Source of the DNA: Astrocystis sublimbata
Lineage: Eukaryota > Ascomycota > Sordariomycetes > Xylariales > Xylariaceae
NCBI GenBank assembly: GCA_022453515.1
Contig: JAJNNY010000022.1
Span: forward strand, 496,001-560,000
DNA: 64,000 nt
Reading direction: 5' to 3'
A model generated the notes under the pieces. It did not search any database and was not told the DNA's origin. It was given only the letters and a program-made list of their open reading frames with translations. The position numbers and the translations under genes were made by a program. Below are positions 26,024 to 36,360 of this stretch, in pieces. Numbering within the stretch: the stretch's first letter is position 1; the number at the start of each line of letters is the position of its first letter.

Positions 26024-27842
26024 TTCCGTGACGCTTCTTTAGCTCGGTGAATAGTCCTGGCCGCTTGTCGTCTAGATCTGGAGAGTCGCCCAGGATCCCT
26101 ATGCTATCAATGGTGCCTTGATGGTCAGCTGACCATGAAAAGAAAACCTTAAAAGAAGGAAGGGTCACACAATCTCCATCTGTTGGCGATTCATATGAGA
26201 TAATGCGAGACTGCTCGACAAATCAACGCCGAATGCAGTAAGACCAACTGACCACCGGGCACACGATGTTTATTAAGGTTTTGAGCCTCATGTACTGATT
26301 CTTCTGGCTTGACATGAGCCTCGGTGGTTTCTCTTGGTATACGGCCTGATAGCTCCGTGTTGGGGACCATTCTAGAGCTCTCTGTGACCATTGACCTGAT
26401 GCTCCAACGGCCGTGGTGAGCTCCCCGGTTAAACATCCAGCAATATCGTGACGTCACGAACATAAAGTACCACTCCTGGTGTCCCGTCGGTCTACCGCCT
26501 ACTTATGTTGGGCTCAAACTATCGAGATCAGACGACCTAGATACGGGCGACATCGTCATTGTGCACGACTCTACCGTGTCCATCATGGCTATACTGAACC
26601 TTTTTCCAGTCGGAAATCACCATCGTGGTTCATCCAGCTCAACCTCGAGTTACCACCGATGACAGCATTCGAAACAAGCAACGGTTGAGGGAGACCTTGG
26701 GAACTGCTTGCCCTGGAAACCAAAACATTTCCCAGTGTTACTACATTTATGCGGTCCCGAACGTATTTAGTGGCGAGCAACGAGCAAGAGCCCCTGATTC
26801 TGGTATAGATTGTCCGGCGGCATTGGAGATTGCCAGGATGCTGTTTATTCCAATCGATGTTGTGAGGGTTATGCGATCCCGGCTTAATGTCGTATCTACT
26901 TTGAATAGCTCGAGCCTCCCGATTTATCTTATTGATGAGGCCTCCATCCATCTATGTATTACATTAACTGTCATGCTATCAACGCCTCGGCCCCATAAGA
27001 GAATCTGCGCAGATAACTGAATGCGAGACAAGTCTGGTATTACGGTAGGTATTGCCCAGTACCATGGAGAGTTACGGAATTGAACTGAGGGAGGGGGCCA
27101 GCTTCGGCCGAGACGAATCAACAGACTCAAGGCAACTAACGCGCTTGCCGGCATTGGAACGTCCTGTCATAAATGACGGGCTGCAAGTGTTGCAGAATCT
27201 TCTGTCAGATGATGGCGCACTACGAGATACATACATTGAGTTTGGCCTGCATCCAACCGGCGAATATATTTGGCCCCCCCCGTTATCCTCTGCAGCATAC
27301 TGCTGTGGTTTTATTGCTTTGCTCTGGACTCTTCAATTTCCCTCTCACATGCATCCTGCGAAATCTAGGTCGTCCAACAGATAACCTGCATGTGAGGCAG
27401 TGTCCGTGACACACCAAAGACACTTTTCGAAGAAAGGACATGAAGCATATGAATTACATCTCATGCTTGTGTGTACCTATCTACACGTACTCGTCGAGGA
27501 TCGCCCCCACGGCAACGAGCTTTTTTGCCGTTCCCCTGAGCCAGACAGCAATCCCATAATTGCTGAATGATGATTCCTCAGCGCTTTGGATCGTAGGGCC
27601 TGGGAAGCCATTGAATCGGCTCGCGGCATGGAGATCCCTAGGCAGGGGTTATTCCTTCCATGGCCCATCTGAAGCCCATTGTCACCCAACATTCCCCAAT
27701 TTAGCGACGTGCATTTCCCATGCTGTGTTCACTTGTCCATCCAACGCAAGCTTGCAGCAACAGGGAGCTACTGGTAAAGGTAAGTACTTAGCTGACGGTG
27801 CTGACATCACAACCTTTATGCGGGACCTTTTCAAGGACAGGG

Positions 27843-27875
27843 ACAGATAGACAGACATACAGACAGACAGACAGT
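27843..27875 (+). repeat. GACA-type microsatellite
   Basis: Imperfect GACA/GATA/CATA tetranucleotide run just before the TGTA repeat. Confidence 0.85.
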
Positions 27876-27892
27876 GGGGACGAGCACGACAT

Positions 27893-27924
27893 TGTATGTA
27901 TGTATGTATGTATGTATGTATGTA
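27893..27924 (+). repeat. TGTA microsatellite (8 copies)
   Basis: Eight perfect TGTA units in the gene-poor region. Confidence 0.95.
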
Positions 27925-28550
27925 GATGGGGAGTGAACCCAACGGCAGGCCGCCCCAGTGCGGCCTGCCTAGACGTCCATCCGTCGCTCGGTTCCTGAAA
28001 ACGTAACTCCCCACCTTCTGCCTCTTAATATATTCTCCATGCAAGTCCGTTCCCCGACGATTGGAACGTCGAGGCGCCAGGGCCTCCTCCTTCCTGCTTG
28101 GCCAAGCAAACACATGAATGGACGAGGAGAGGAGAGAGGGGCGAAAGAGGAGGAAGGAAAGAAAGAACGAAAGAAAAAAAAAGAAAAACCCTTGAATCAG
28201 GGACCTATCTGACGAGGTTCCACACAAGCTTCCCTCCCAAGCTTCCTCCCAAAGGTTCCTTATTCCTTTTGCCCTCTTAGTTTGCTCGCTCCAGTACCGC
28301 TCCGGCACGTGTCGCCCTCTACCTCGAATATTGGGCGTACTGCAAACGAACGCATATGCGCCCTGCATGCAGATCAGGCGAGACTGGCTCTGGATAGGGC
28401 AACTATGCTGACGTCGGTACCCCCTTGCTTGCAGCAGCGGCATCTGGATGTCATTGGCCCGCGGGGCGTGTGCCCCCTTGTAATGTGCTCCTATTTTTTG
28501 CGTTGGAGGCGCCATGGATATTTCAGAAGCTTATCGTTTGCCTTTGCCTG

Positions 28551-28618
28551 CCCTGCCCTGCCCTGCCCTGCCTGCCCTGCCAGCCTGCCTGTCTGTTTGC
28601 CTACCTTGCCTGCCTACA
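28551..28618 (+). repeat. CTGCC/CCTG-rich repeat
   Basis: Imperfect pentamer CTGCC run that grades into CTGCCTG units. Confidence 0.8.
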
Positions 28619-28779
28619 GTTGGAAGAGAGACATCCAGCATCTTCTGAGACCCCTCCACCAAAATCCTGCGTTCCGGCAAACTCAATCGCATGCAATCAA
28701 TCTATTGCGTGGAAAGGGACATGATTGGGTCGTACTCGGCATAATTCGGATCGCAAACGATGAGATGAGAGCGATTTTG

Positions 28780-28780
<1 letters not shown>

Positions 28781-28832
<52 letters not shown>
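28781..28832 (+). repeat. CT dinucleotide repeat
   Basis: About 25 CT units interrupted once by TT. No gene overlaps it. Confidence 0.95.
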
Positions 28833-29908
28833 GCTTGTTCTACTCTATGCGGATGCGAATCAGATCATGGACGTGGTACAGGACGTTGCAATATATTGCG
28901 AATCAGTATCTCAACATATGGGATGGTACGATCGACTGATGGCTGTACCACGGGTCTAGACTTGTTGCCTTCATCATCGAAGCAAGTAATTATTGAGTAG
29001 GACAGAATTGCCGACCCACTGGACTGTCAAAAGACCATCCAGATGAAGCTGTCCCTCGATCGACGTACCTTTGGCACCACCCCCTTACGTTCTGTGGCTA
29101 CCTACCTGCTTTTGATAAAACACATACCGTTCCCAGGGATTGGGTAAGTTTGATTGTCGACCATCCAAATTCGGGGCGTTACATGCTTCCTAAACCCGGG
29201 TGGCGAAGATTCCCGTCTCAACTCAACACGCTTGCGTGTCTGCTTTGTCAGGCAGAAAAACTCTGAAGCGACACAGCATTTCGAGGCAAATGCGGTGGTG
29301 AAGTTACACCCGTCTCTAACCATGTCCCTGATACCGCCGATCTGCTGGGCTTAGTTTCTAAGCTGATGGAGAAGTGCTAGTGGCGCCTGTCGTAGATTGG
29401 ATCGTAGATTGGATCTGTTAGGTCCATGTCCGTCAATGTCCTTCGCGATGATTTGATTTTTATGTCTTGTTTTTAAAGTGATGAAATCATGAAATTAGAG
29501 AAAAACGTCGGTGAAGAAGTCTTTCAACATGAAATGCTAGCAGTCTTAGGGGTCTATTCTCTGTCTTGGATGTATGATAGTTCTCCTACGTAGTCCAGCT
29601 CCTTATACAGCTGCACCTCATTGAAGAATCGTGTTGTATAATAGTACCTTGTACGTTTTTAGGTAGATATACAAAGTACAAGTGTGGAAGTGGCGCCAGC
29701 CGACCAAAGGGTGCCGGGCAGCCCCGCACAGCTGTTCAGAAGCGATTGAATGGAATTCATTGAATGAATTCCAAGCTGCAGTATTCGTCCAATCAGAGTT
29801 CGTCTGTCGCCACAACCCATGGGAAACACAAGCTTGCGACTCACAACTCAACGCCCAGCCCGGAAGACGGGACGCTTCAAGCAAAAGTGAGGGCAAATCG
29901 AGAGAGAG

Positions 29909-32678
29909 ATGGGTGGAGAAAACGTCGAGGCCGAGTACCTATCGGTCGGAGCCAACAGACATACCGCCGTGGCGGACTGGAGTCGGCATGGACTGGTAGC
30001 TTTCGGAGCCGACTCCAACATCGCCTTGTGGCGCCCTCATGTATGTACAATGTCCCAATAACAATAGCAAATGCTGATAATACACAATCAAACCAGGATG
30101 CACAGCCAAAAGGTGTCACAGCCCTGCTGTTGGGACACACAGACAAAGTCAAGGCCGTCAAATTCCTGACCCGCGGCAAGGGCGAGGGCGAGGGTGAGGG
30201 TAATGGCGAGAGCCGAGATGCACGTCAACAGACATATCTCCTCAGCGGCGCCGACGACCACTGCATCAAGATATGGGAGCTCTCGGCAGACGGAAGCTCG
30301 GCGAAGTGCATCCAGACGCTCGAGGAGCACACGGCGGCGATCAACTGCATCGCCACTTTGCACGAGCGCGAAGGCGGAAACACAAACTCGAACCCCAGCA
30401 CCGCCATCTTCGCCACAGGAGCCGCCGACGCCTCGGTCCGGACATGGGCTTTTGACGGCCGAGAGGCGCGCGTGCTGCAGACCATCAGCCCCAAGCCCAA
30501 GTTCTTCCCTCTCGCCATCGCCCTCAGTAGGCTCGAAGCAGACGCCGGTGAGACCCTGGTCCTCGCAGCGGCTGGGACGCGAGACATTGTGCAGATCTTC
30601 GTCGCCGAGACCATGTCGAACCCCGAATTTCACCTGCAGGCCACGCTGACGGGCCATGAGGGCTGGATCCGCTCGCTGGATTTCACCTGGGAGCAGAAGC
30701 AGAAGAAGGAGGGGGAGGATGGCACAAACCCGGATCTCCTCCTTGCCTCGGCCAGCCAGGACAAATACATCCGTCTCTGGCGCCTGCATCAAGGGAAGGA
30801 GCTGCCCGCCGCCTCCGCCTCCAACGCGGACCCGTCTCTCGGCGCCTACCTGCCCGGCAAGTCGCCCTCCAACAAGGCGCACAGGCTCCGGGCGGCCGCA
30901 GGAAAGGAGTTCACCGTCACCTTCGAGGCGCTGCTCCTCGGCCACGACGACTGGATCTACAGCGCGAAGTGGTTTACGGCCCGCGACACGGGCCGCCTGC
31001 AGCTGCTGTCGACCTCGGCCGACAACACCCTCGCCATGTGGGAGGCGGACCCGACCTCGGGGATCTGGGTGACGAGTGTGCGCCTCGGCGAGATCAGCCG
31101 GGAGAAGGGCGCCACCACGGCCACGGGCAGCACTGGCGGATTCTGGACGGGCCTGTGGTCTCCCGACGGCACATCGGTGACGTGTCTCGGACGCACCGGG
31201 AGCTGGCGCGTGTGGGACTACGACGCGGCGGAGGACCAGTGGACGCCGCGCGTGGGCATCAGCGGGCACACGCGGGCCGTGACGGGCATCTCCTGGGCCA
31301 AGAACGGCGAGTACCTGCTCTCGACCAGCGCGGACCAGACGACGCGGCTGCACGGGCGCTGGGAGCCGAGCGGCACCTGGCACGAGATGGCGCGGCCGCA
31401 GATCCACGGCTACGACCTCAACTGCATCGACTCGCTCGGCGGCACGCAGTTCGTGTCGGGCGCCGACGAGAAGCTGATGCGCGTCTTCGACGAGCCGAAA
31501 GCCGTCGCGAAGCTGCTGAACCGTCTCTGCGGGATCCCATTCGGAAGCGGCGACGATGACAAGAACAACAACAACACCGTCGAAGCCATGCCCGACGCCG
31601 CCAACATGCCGGTGCTGGGGCTGTCGAACAAAGCCATCGAGGCGGTCGACGACGACGTCGAGGTCGACACGCCCGCGAACCCGGAGATGGCGGACCGCGA
31701 GGCGCTGGACCCGGGCACGACGGTGCGCAAGTCGGCGCTCGAGATCGACCACCCGCCGCTCGAGGACAGCCTGTCGCGGCACACGCTGTGGCCCGAGACG
31801 GAGAAGCTGTACGGGCACGGCTACGAGATGTCGTGTCTGGCCGTGAGCCGCGCGGGCGACCTCATCGCGAGCGCGTGCAAGGCGAGCTCCGTCAACCACG
31901 CCGTCATCCGCCTCTTCGAGACCCGCAAGTGGACCGAGGTCAAGCCGCCGTTGACCGCCCACGCCCTGACGGCGACGCGGCTGAGGTTCTCGCCGGGTGA
32001 TAGATACCTACTAAGTGTCGGGCGAGACCGGCAATGGGCCGTGTTCGAGCGAGAACAAGGCGGCGCAGAAGAAGGTGGCGAGGATACCAAAGAATCATCA
32101 CCGCCGAGCTACAAGCTTCTTCAGGCGAACCCGAAGGGCCACACGCGCATGATCCTCGACGCCGCCTGGGCGCCGTCGTCGACGGGGGCCTCGGTCGTGT
32201 TTGCTACGGCAGGCCGTGACAAGTCTGTCAAGATCTGGCGCCGTGGAGAAAAGGAGGAGGTGGAGGGGGCGGCGGCGGCAAGTATAGCGTGCATAGCTAC
32301 GATAACGGAAACGCACCCGGTGACAGCCATCGATTTCCTGGCTCGTCCGAATAAGGAGGGGCAGCTCGTGCTCGCCGTCGGCACCGAAGCTGGCAAGATC
32401 TCGATTCATTACCTAGACCCAACTTCCCTTGCGGCATCTTCGAGTTTCGCACTGCAACCCGAGTAAGTGAATCCCTCCAACCTATTCAGGGGGACTTCGG
32501 TTTCGATTTCCTCGCCATCATTACCTATCTGCAGCCGGACTAACATTAATATAGACTATGTCTTGCAAGACCCGTCGTACAGCTTGCATGGAGGCCGCAA
32601 ACCGACTCAACCGAGTTGGCCGTGGCAGGATCCGATGGTTCTCTCCGAGTGTACCGCATCGCAGAGACGGGGCCATGA
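29909..32678 (+). CDS. ELP2: Elongator complex subunit 2 (WD40)
   Basis: WD40 scaffold subunit of Elongator, which places the carboxymethyl side chain on wobble U34 of tRNAs. Exons are 29909-30040, 30097-32462 and 32555-32678 (2622 nt, 873 residues). Exon 1 gives the conserved N-terminus YLSVGANRHTAVADWS and ends LWRPH. Exon 2 holds most of two seven-bladed propellers, with repeats such as LSGADDHCIKIWE, LASASQDKYIRLWRL, LLSTSADNTLAMWE and FATAGRDKSVKIWR. Reading past the GTAAGT at 32463 meets a stop at once. Splicing to 32555 instead restores a final blade, LAVAGSDGSLRVYRIAETGP, so the third exon is real. A low-complexity acidic insert (about 31550-31740) lies between propellers. Confidence 0.95.
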
Positions 32679-33103
32679 ATTCACGAGGACATTCCCTGCG
32701 CTCTTCGTTCGTAATTGTACTGGAATTTTTTAAAAAAAGGGTCTAATCTTTCCGGACAAGAAGCCGGCTTGTTCATGCAACAACTGGCACCAGCCATCTC
32801 CAAAACACGTCACCGCGTGGTACTCATACCGCGAGATGTTATCTCTGATCCATATTTGCGCTCATCCCAACACGCCCATCACTTTTGTTGTTGTTGTTGT
32901 TGTCCTCGAGTGCCGTCCACGGAGGATGTACATGAACGGCTTGCTTCGTGTACTAATTAAACATTACTCAATTATCGTGTCGTTACATGCCCTGGTAAGC
33001 GGGCATCTGTTTCCCTGTTCTTGACGCAGACAACTTCGACGAGCAAGCCCCCCTTCTGGCTGCCTAGGTCTCCGTTACAAGCCATGGTACGGTTTCATGG
33101 TGG
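32679..33103. other. Convergent intergenic region ELP2 / SPT small subunit
   Basis: It holds two 3' flanks with a TTG run at 32884-32900. No gene is seen. Confidence 0.5.
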
Positions 33104-33563
33104 TTATAACTCGCGAACGATCTCGGTGGTGGTGGAAACGAGGGTGGTGGTGGGATCGGCGGAGTCGAGGGAGAGGGAGAGGGCGGTCTTGGCGGTGGCG
33201 ATGACGGTACTGGCGCTGCTCTCGCCGCCGTTGACGTAGAACCAGGCGCGGTTGATGATGAAGAGGATGTGCTGGGGCAGGTAGAGGATGGTGGCGATGG
33301 AGCCCATGGCGCAGATCAGGAAGACGACGGACCCTGTCAAGTTGTCAGCCAGTCAGTCGGTTAGCTAGCCAGCCAAACATTGTTGGTCAAGATGGGGGTG
33401 GGGAGACGAAGAGAGCGGATGGCGTACAGAAGATGAACTTCTCGGTGGGCTGGAACATATAGACGCCAAATGTGACTTCGATCTGGTACTGCTTGAGCGA
33501 CAGCCAGCGGCCGAAGCGCTGCAGGACCGACTGGTTCTCGGGCTCCTTGGTGCGCCACTCCAT
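33104..33563 (-). CDS. Small subunit of serine palmitoyltransferase-like protein
   Basis: Resembles the short activating subunits of serine palmitoyltransferase (ssSPT/Tsc3 class), which boost the first step of sphingolipid synthesis in the ER. Two exons (33563-33428 and 33333-33104, phase 1) encode 121 residues. The family block is at about residues 21-46: LSLKQYQIEVTFGVYMFQP, then TEKFIFW. Two closely spaced hydrophobic segments follow (SVVFLICAMGSIATILYLP and HILFIINRAWFYV). The C-terminal tail of about 40 residues is Ser/Thr-rich. Assignment rests on this pattern alone; identity as an SPT partner is an inference. The family in Pezizomycotina is poorly annotated. The gene is convergent with ELP2. 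Confidence 0.72.
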
Positions 33564-35259
33564 GTTGGAATGATTCTTGTTGTAGTAGTATATTTGAGAT
33601 GATTCCTCGCGATCGCGGGTGGTTCGGGTGTCGCGACAGCCCTGGCGAGATGCGAGATGCGAGATGCGAAGATGGAAGAAGGATAGTCGGCCGTGTGCCC
33701 TTCTCGATCGGAGGTGCGAGGGCGTAGTTGCTCGCGTGCCCCGTGTGATGGATGTGTGGTAAGTACTAACTAAGTAGGTATGTTGTTGGTCGGTCCAGCT
33801 AGTCCTGATCTCGGGGCAGAGTCTGGGGGCAAGGATGAATGTCGGATACAGATGATGGGCTCGATTGATGGCGGTAGGTAAGTACCTTAGTAAGTACCTG
33901 CTCGATTCTAATGGGCTGCCCGTCAGAGGGACGCGACCCCTAATGGAATTACCTGTTTCGGACGGGCAGCTTTCCGCATGGCATTGAGTGCCCACCCAGG
34001 TGAGTGGGCCAATCCCGATGGGCTATGGCTCCCGACTCCCGGCCCACGAGCAGCCCTCCCCCCCCCCCCACTAGCGCTAGGTACCTAAGTATGGACGCTA
34101 AAGTTCCAACCATCGTAGACACCCGAGACACCCAATGCCGGATTCAACACCAGAATGTCCCAACAGTGAAGTGCATTATTCTCAAGCAACAATGGATAGC
34201 GAGATCACTTGATCTGATTAGATCGATCATGTCATATATGGTGACAAACATGATGACCGCAAATTATCAATGCTCGCTTTGTATCATCTTCTCATAACAG
34301 CATCGTCGGTATACAATTATGCTCGAGGTTGAATACTTACTTGGTCGTGGACAGCATCAAATCAACAAGTACTCATGAACCCCCTTTCTGACTTGAACAG
34401 GGTGGCGATATCAAATGAACCAGATCATAAACGTATGCAACCGTCTCGCCCACGAGCATCAATTAGGGGTTGCAGACCGCCATGAACACATGCCGACAAA
34501 ACCGTGGTGTTGTTGCGTTGCAACCATCATGGATGTCATGTAACAACTCAGCTGATGACTAACACCCCCGGATGACCAACACGGAACTGTCGCCTTGGGA
34601 CGTAGCCAATATTTCATTAATAACCATGGCTGTGAACCTCAAATTCAGTTGGATCAAGGTTCGGTAGACCGAAGCGTGGTATTCGAGGTGTCGTGGCTCT
34701 CATCTCGCTTTTGCATTCAGCTTGATACCCACGCTCGAATGATGTTGACTCTAGGACCTGATCACCCATTTTCAAATCAGTTAATTTGACAAGGTCAAGC
34801 TGTTTGTTCATCATAGCCTACCTGCTCTGCAACCTTCACCCCGACCACCAACTGCAAGGGAAATAAGATTGAAATGAATTCAACGGAACGACTTCCAGCT
34901 TTCAGCTTCGATCGAGGGGTCGATCGTTTCTGTAAGTGCCGATTCGATATCGCTAGGCTGCCTCTTTCCCCTACGAGGACTATCCACGACTATTGATTGA
35001 CTGACAGACTCAACAGGACACGAAATTAGGTAATAGAGCCCGAGTGCAACTATCGCCATAGAGTCGGCGACTGGACACCGCCGACCAGGCCCCAGTCAGA
35101 GCCCAACCGTCCTATGTCGACGGGTCATCTTTCAACCCTCGTGTTGCAGATCAATACTTGATCAACCTATGGGTTCGAAGAAATGTGCCTCATACCGCGA
35201 ATTGGGGGAGTCTTGAGTCGAGGAGGAGAAGGCACATGCAACTTTGGTCGCCTGGGAGA
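33564..35259. other. Intergenic region, no gene recognised
   Basis: Promoter side of the SPT-subunit gene plus DNA leading to the secreted-protein gene. It has TAAGTACCTTAGTAAG-type motifs near 33880 and a C10 run at 34058. No coding frame is recognised. Confidence 0.5.
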
Positions 35260-35266
35260 TATAAAA
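35260..35266 (+). promoter_or_regulatory. TATA box of secreted-protein gene
   Basis: TATAAAA lies 110 bp before the start codon at 35370. A sharp TATA box is uncommon among the housekeeping genes of this window and fits an inducible gene. The role is inferred from position. Confidence 0.55.
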
Positions 35267-35369
35267 GCAGAATCTCATCCACCCTCAAAGATCTGAAAGA
35301 AGGTGTCCCATCTTCAAAGGCAACTCTACTTCCCACACACAAGTCCCTATCACCAGACCATCATCCAAA

Positions 35370-36360
35370 ATGAAGAACCTCGTCCTCCTCGTGCTTTTTC
35401 CCCTTTCCGCGCTCGCCAGCAAACTCACTGCGGCCTTAGAGCCCATCCAGGTCTCAGAGCCCACCCAGGCCCTGGAGCCTCATGCTCTGCAAGAGCGTGA
35501 CTGCGTGTCGTTCATCTCAGCACTGACTCTCCAGCCACTTTGCTGCGGTATGTACCTAACCATTCCAGTTACTCATCACCCTCCTTCGGCAAGCTCTACC
35601 TAGAGACATGAATCACCCTAGCGATCATTTATCTATACCCCCGAGCCACCTACAAGCCCACCACCCTAAGCGCCTCCTTCACACCATACCACCCCCCTAC
35701 TGACCAACTACACAACAAATCAAAGACGAGTCCACGCACTCCCTCTTCTGGACCAGCAAGCTCCTCAACCTCGGCATCTGCTGCCTCCTCGGCGAGATCC
35801 TCGACGGGCTGACGTGCGCCGCGGCGCCGCCCAGCCCCAGCGCCGGCATCTGCTCCGGCGAGGCCGTGTGTCCCCAGAAGAGCGGCGCCGACCTCGGCAT
35901 CCGCTACGGCCACTGCTACGTCCTCGAGGCCCTGGGCGGCCTGTATCTGGGCCACGACTACGCCGCCAAGTACGAGGTGCAGGGCGAGAACCCGGGCGTC
36001 GTCTTCCGCGTCTGCGCCGACAACACGGCCGCCTGCAACGCCACCGTCGGCGCCCTCGTCGGCGCCAACGACACCTGGTGGATGCAGGACCAGATGGGCG
36101 ATCCCGCCTCGACGGGCTTCGGCTGGCTGGGCGGCGCCGGCGACTTGTCGGTCCAGGACAGCCCCGATGCCGCGCTGCTGGTCGCCGGCTCGTCCATCTG
36201 CTTCGGCGGCCGGTGTGCCGTGTGCATCAGGTTCCCGCCTGGTGGCGCCCACGCGCCTTGTCCCCTGAGTCCCGGGCAGTCGCATCTGGGGGTCTCGAAT
36301 AATCCGAATAACTGCCAGTCGTTCTATTGGCAGGAGGTCAGCTGCCGGTCTGAGAAGTGA
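35370..36360 (+). CDS. Cysteine-rich secreted protein, unknown function
   Basis: I do not recognise a family. Two exons, 35370-35547 and 35726-36360 (178-bp intron, phase 1, acceptor AAAG), give 270 residues. The N-terminus MKNLVLLVLFPLSALAS is a clear signal peptide. A short Glu/Pro-rich segment with repeated EP pairs follows, then a body with 17 cysteines and only a modest number of charged residues. Possible N-glycosylation sites are NATV and NDTW. No membrane anchor, GPI signal or catalytic motif is visible. A TATA box precedes it. It looks like a secreted, disulfide-rich protein, possibly a candidate effector or wall-associated protein; that role is inference. A second reading frame is also open across parts of exon 2 because of high GC, but it lacks a signal peptide. 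Confidence 0.75.

Larger units (their letters stand above)
18129..29908. other. Gene-poor 11.8-kb region
   Basis: No convincing protein-coding gene was found between the GSK3 start and ELP2. The first 1-2 kb may be GSK3 5' UTR and promoter. The rest shows short open frames without family resemblance, many TAGGTA/TACCTA motifs, and simple repeats (8-bp unit at 25973, GACA at 27843, TGTA at 27893, CTGCC near 28550, CT at 28781). Base composition is not strongly AT-biased, so a heavily RIP-mutated block is not indicated. A long noncoding RNA or a fast-evolving gene cannot be excluded. Confidence 0.55.

Noticed and set aside
25793..26050. Open frame with repeated HFCISAFL
   Set aside because: Produced by the 8-bp CTGCATTT tandem repeat, which reads in all frames. 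It is not a protein repeat.
26589..27384. Overlapping open frames of 110-131 codons in the gene-poor region
   Set aside because: No family resemblance on either strand and no plausible exon chain. They could be decayed coding DNA but I cannot support that.
28098..28959. Open frames through CT and CTGCC repeats
   Set aside because: They owe their length to simple repeats and contain no domain or splice-supported structure.
30088..31962. Minus-strand open frame of 624 codons
   Set aside because: It is a shadow of ELP2. No domain is visible and composition is Arg/Ala/Val-rich as expected of antisense GC-rich DNA.
32461..32466. ELP2 ending at the TAA at 32464-32466
   Set aside because: The TAA overlaps a GTAAGT donor. 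Splicing to 32555 restores the last WD40 blade, so the unspliced end was not used.
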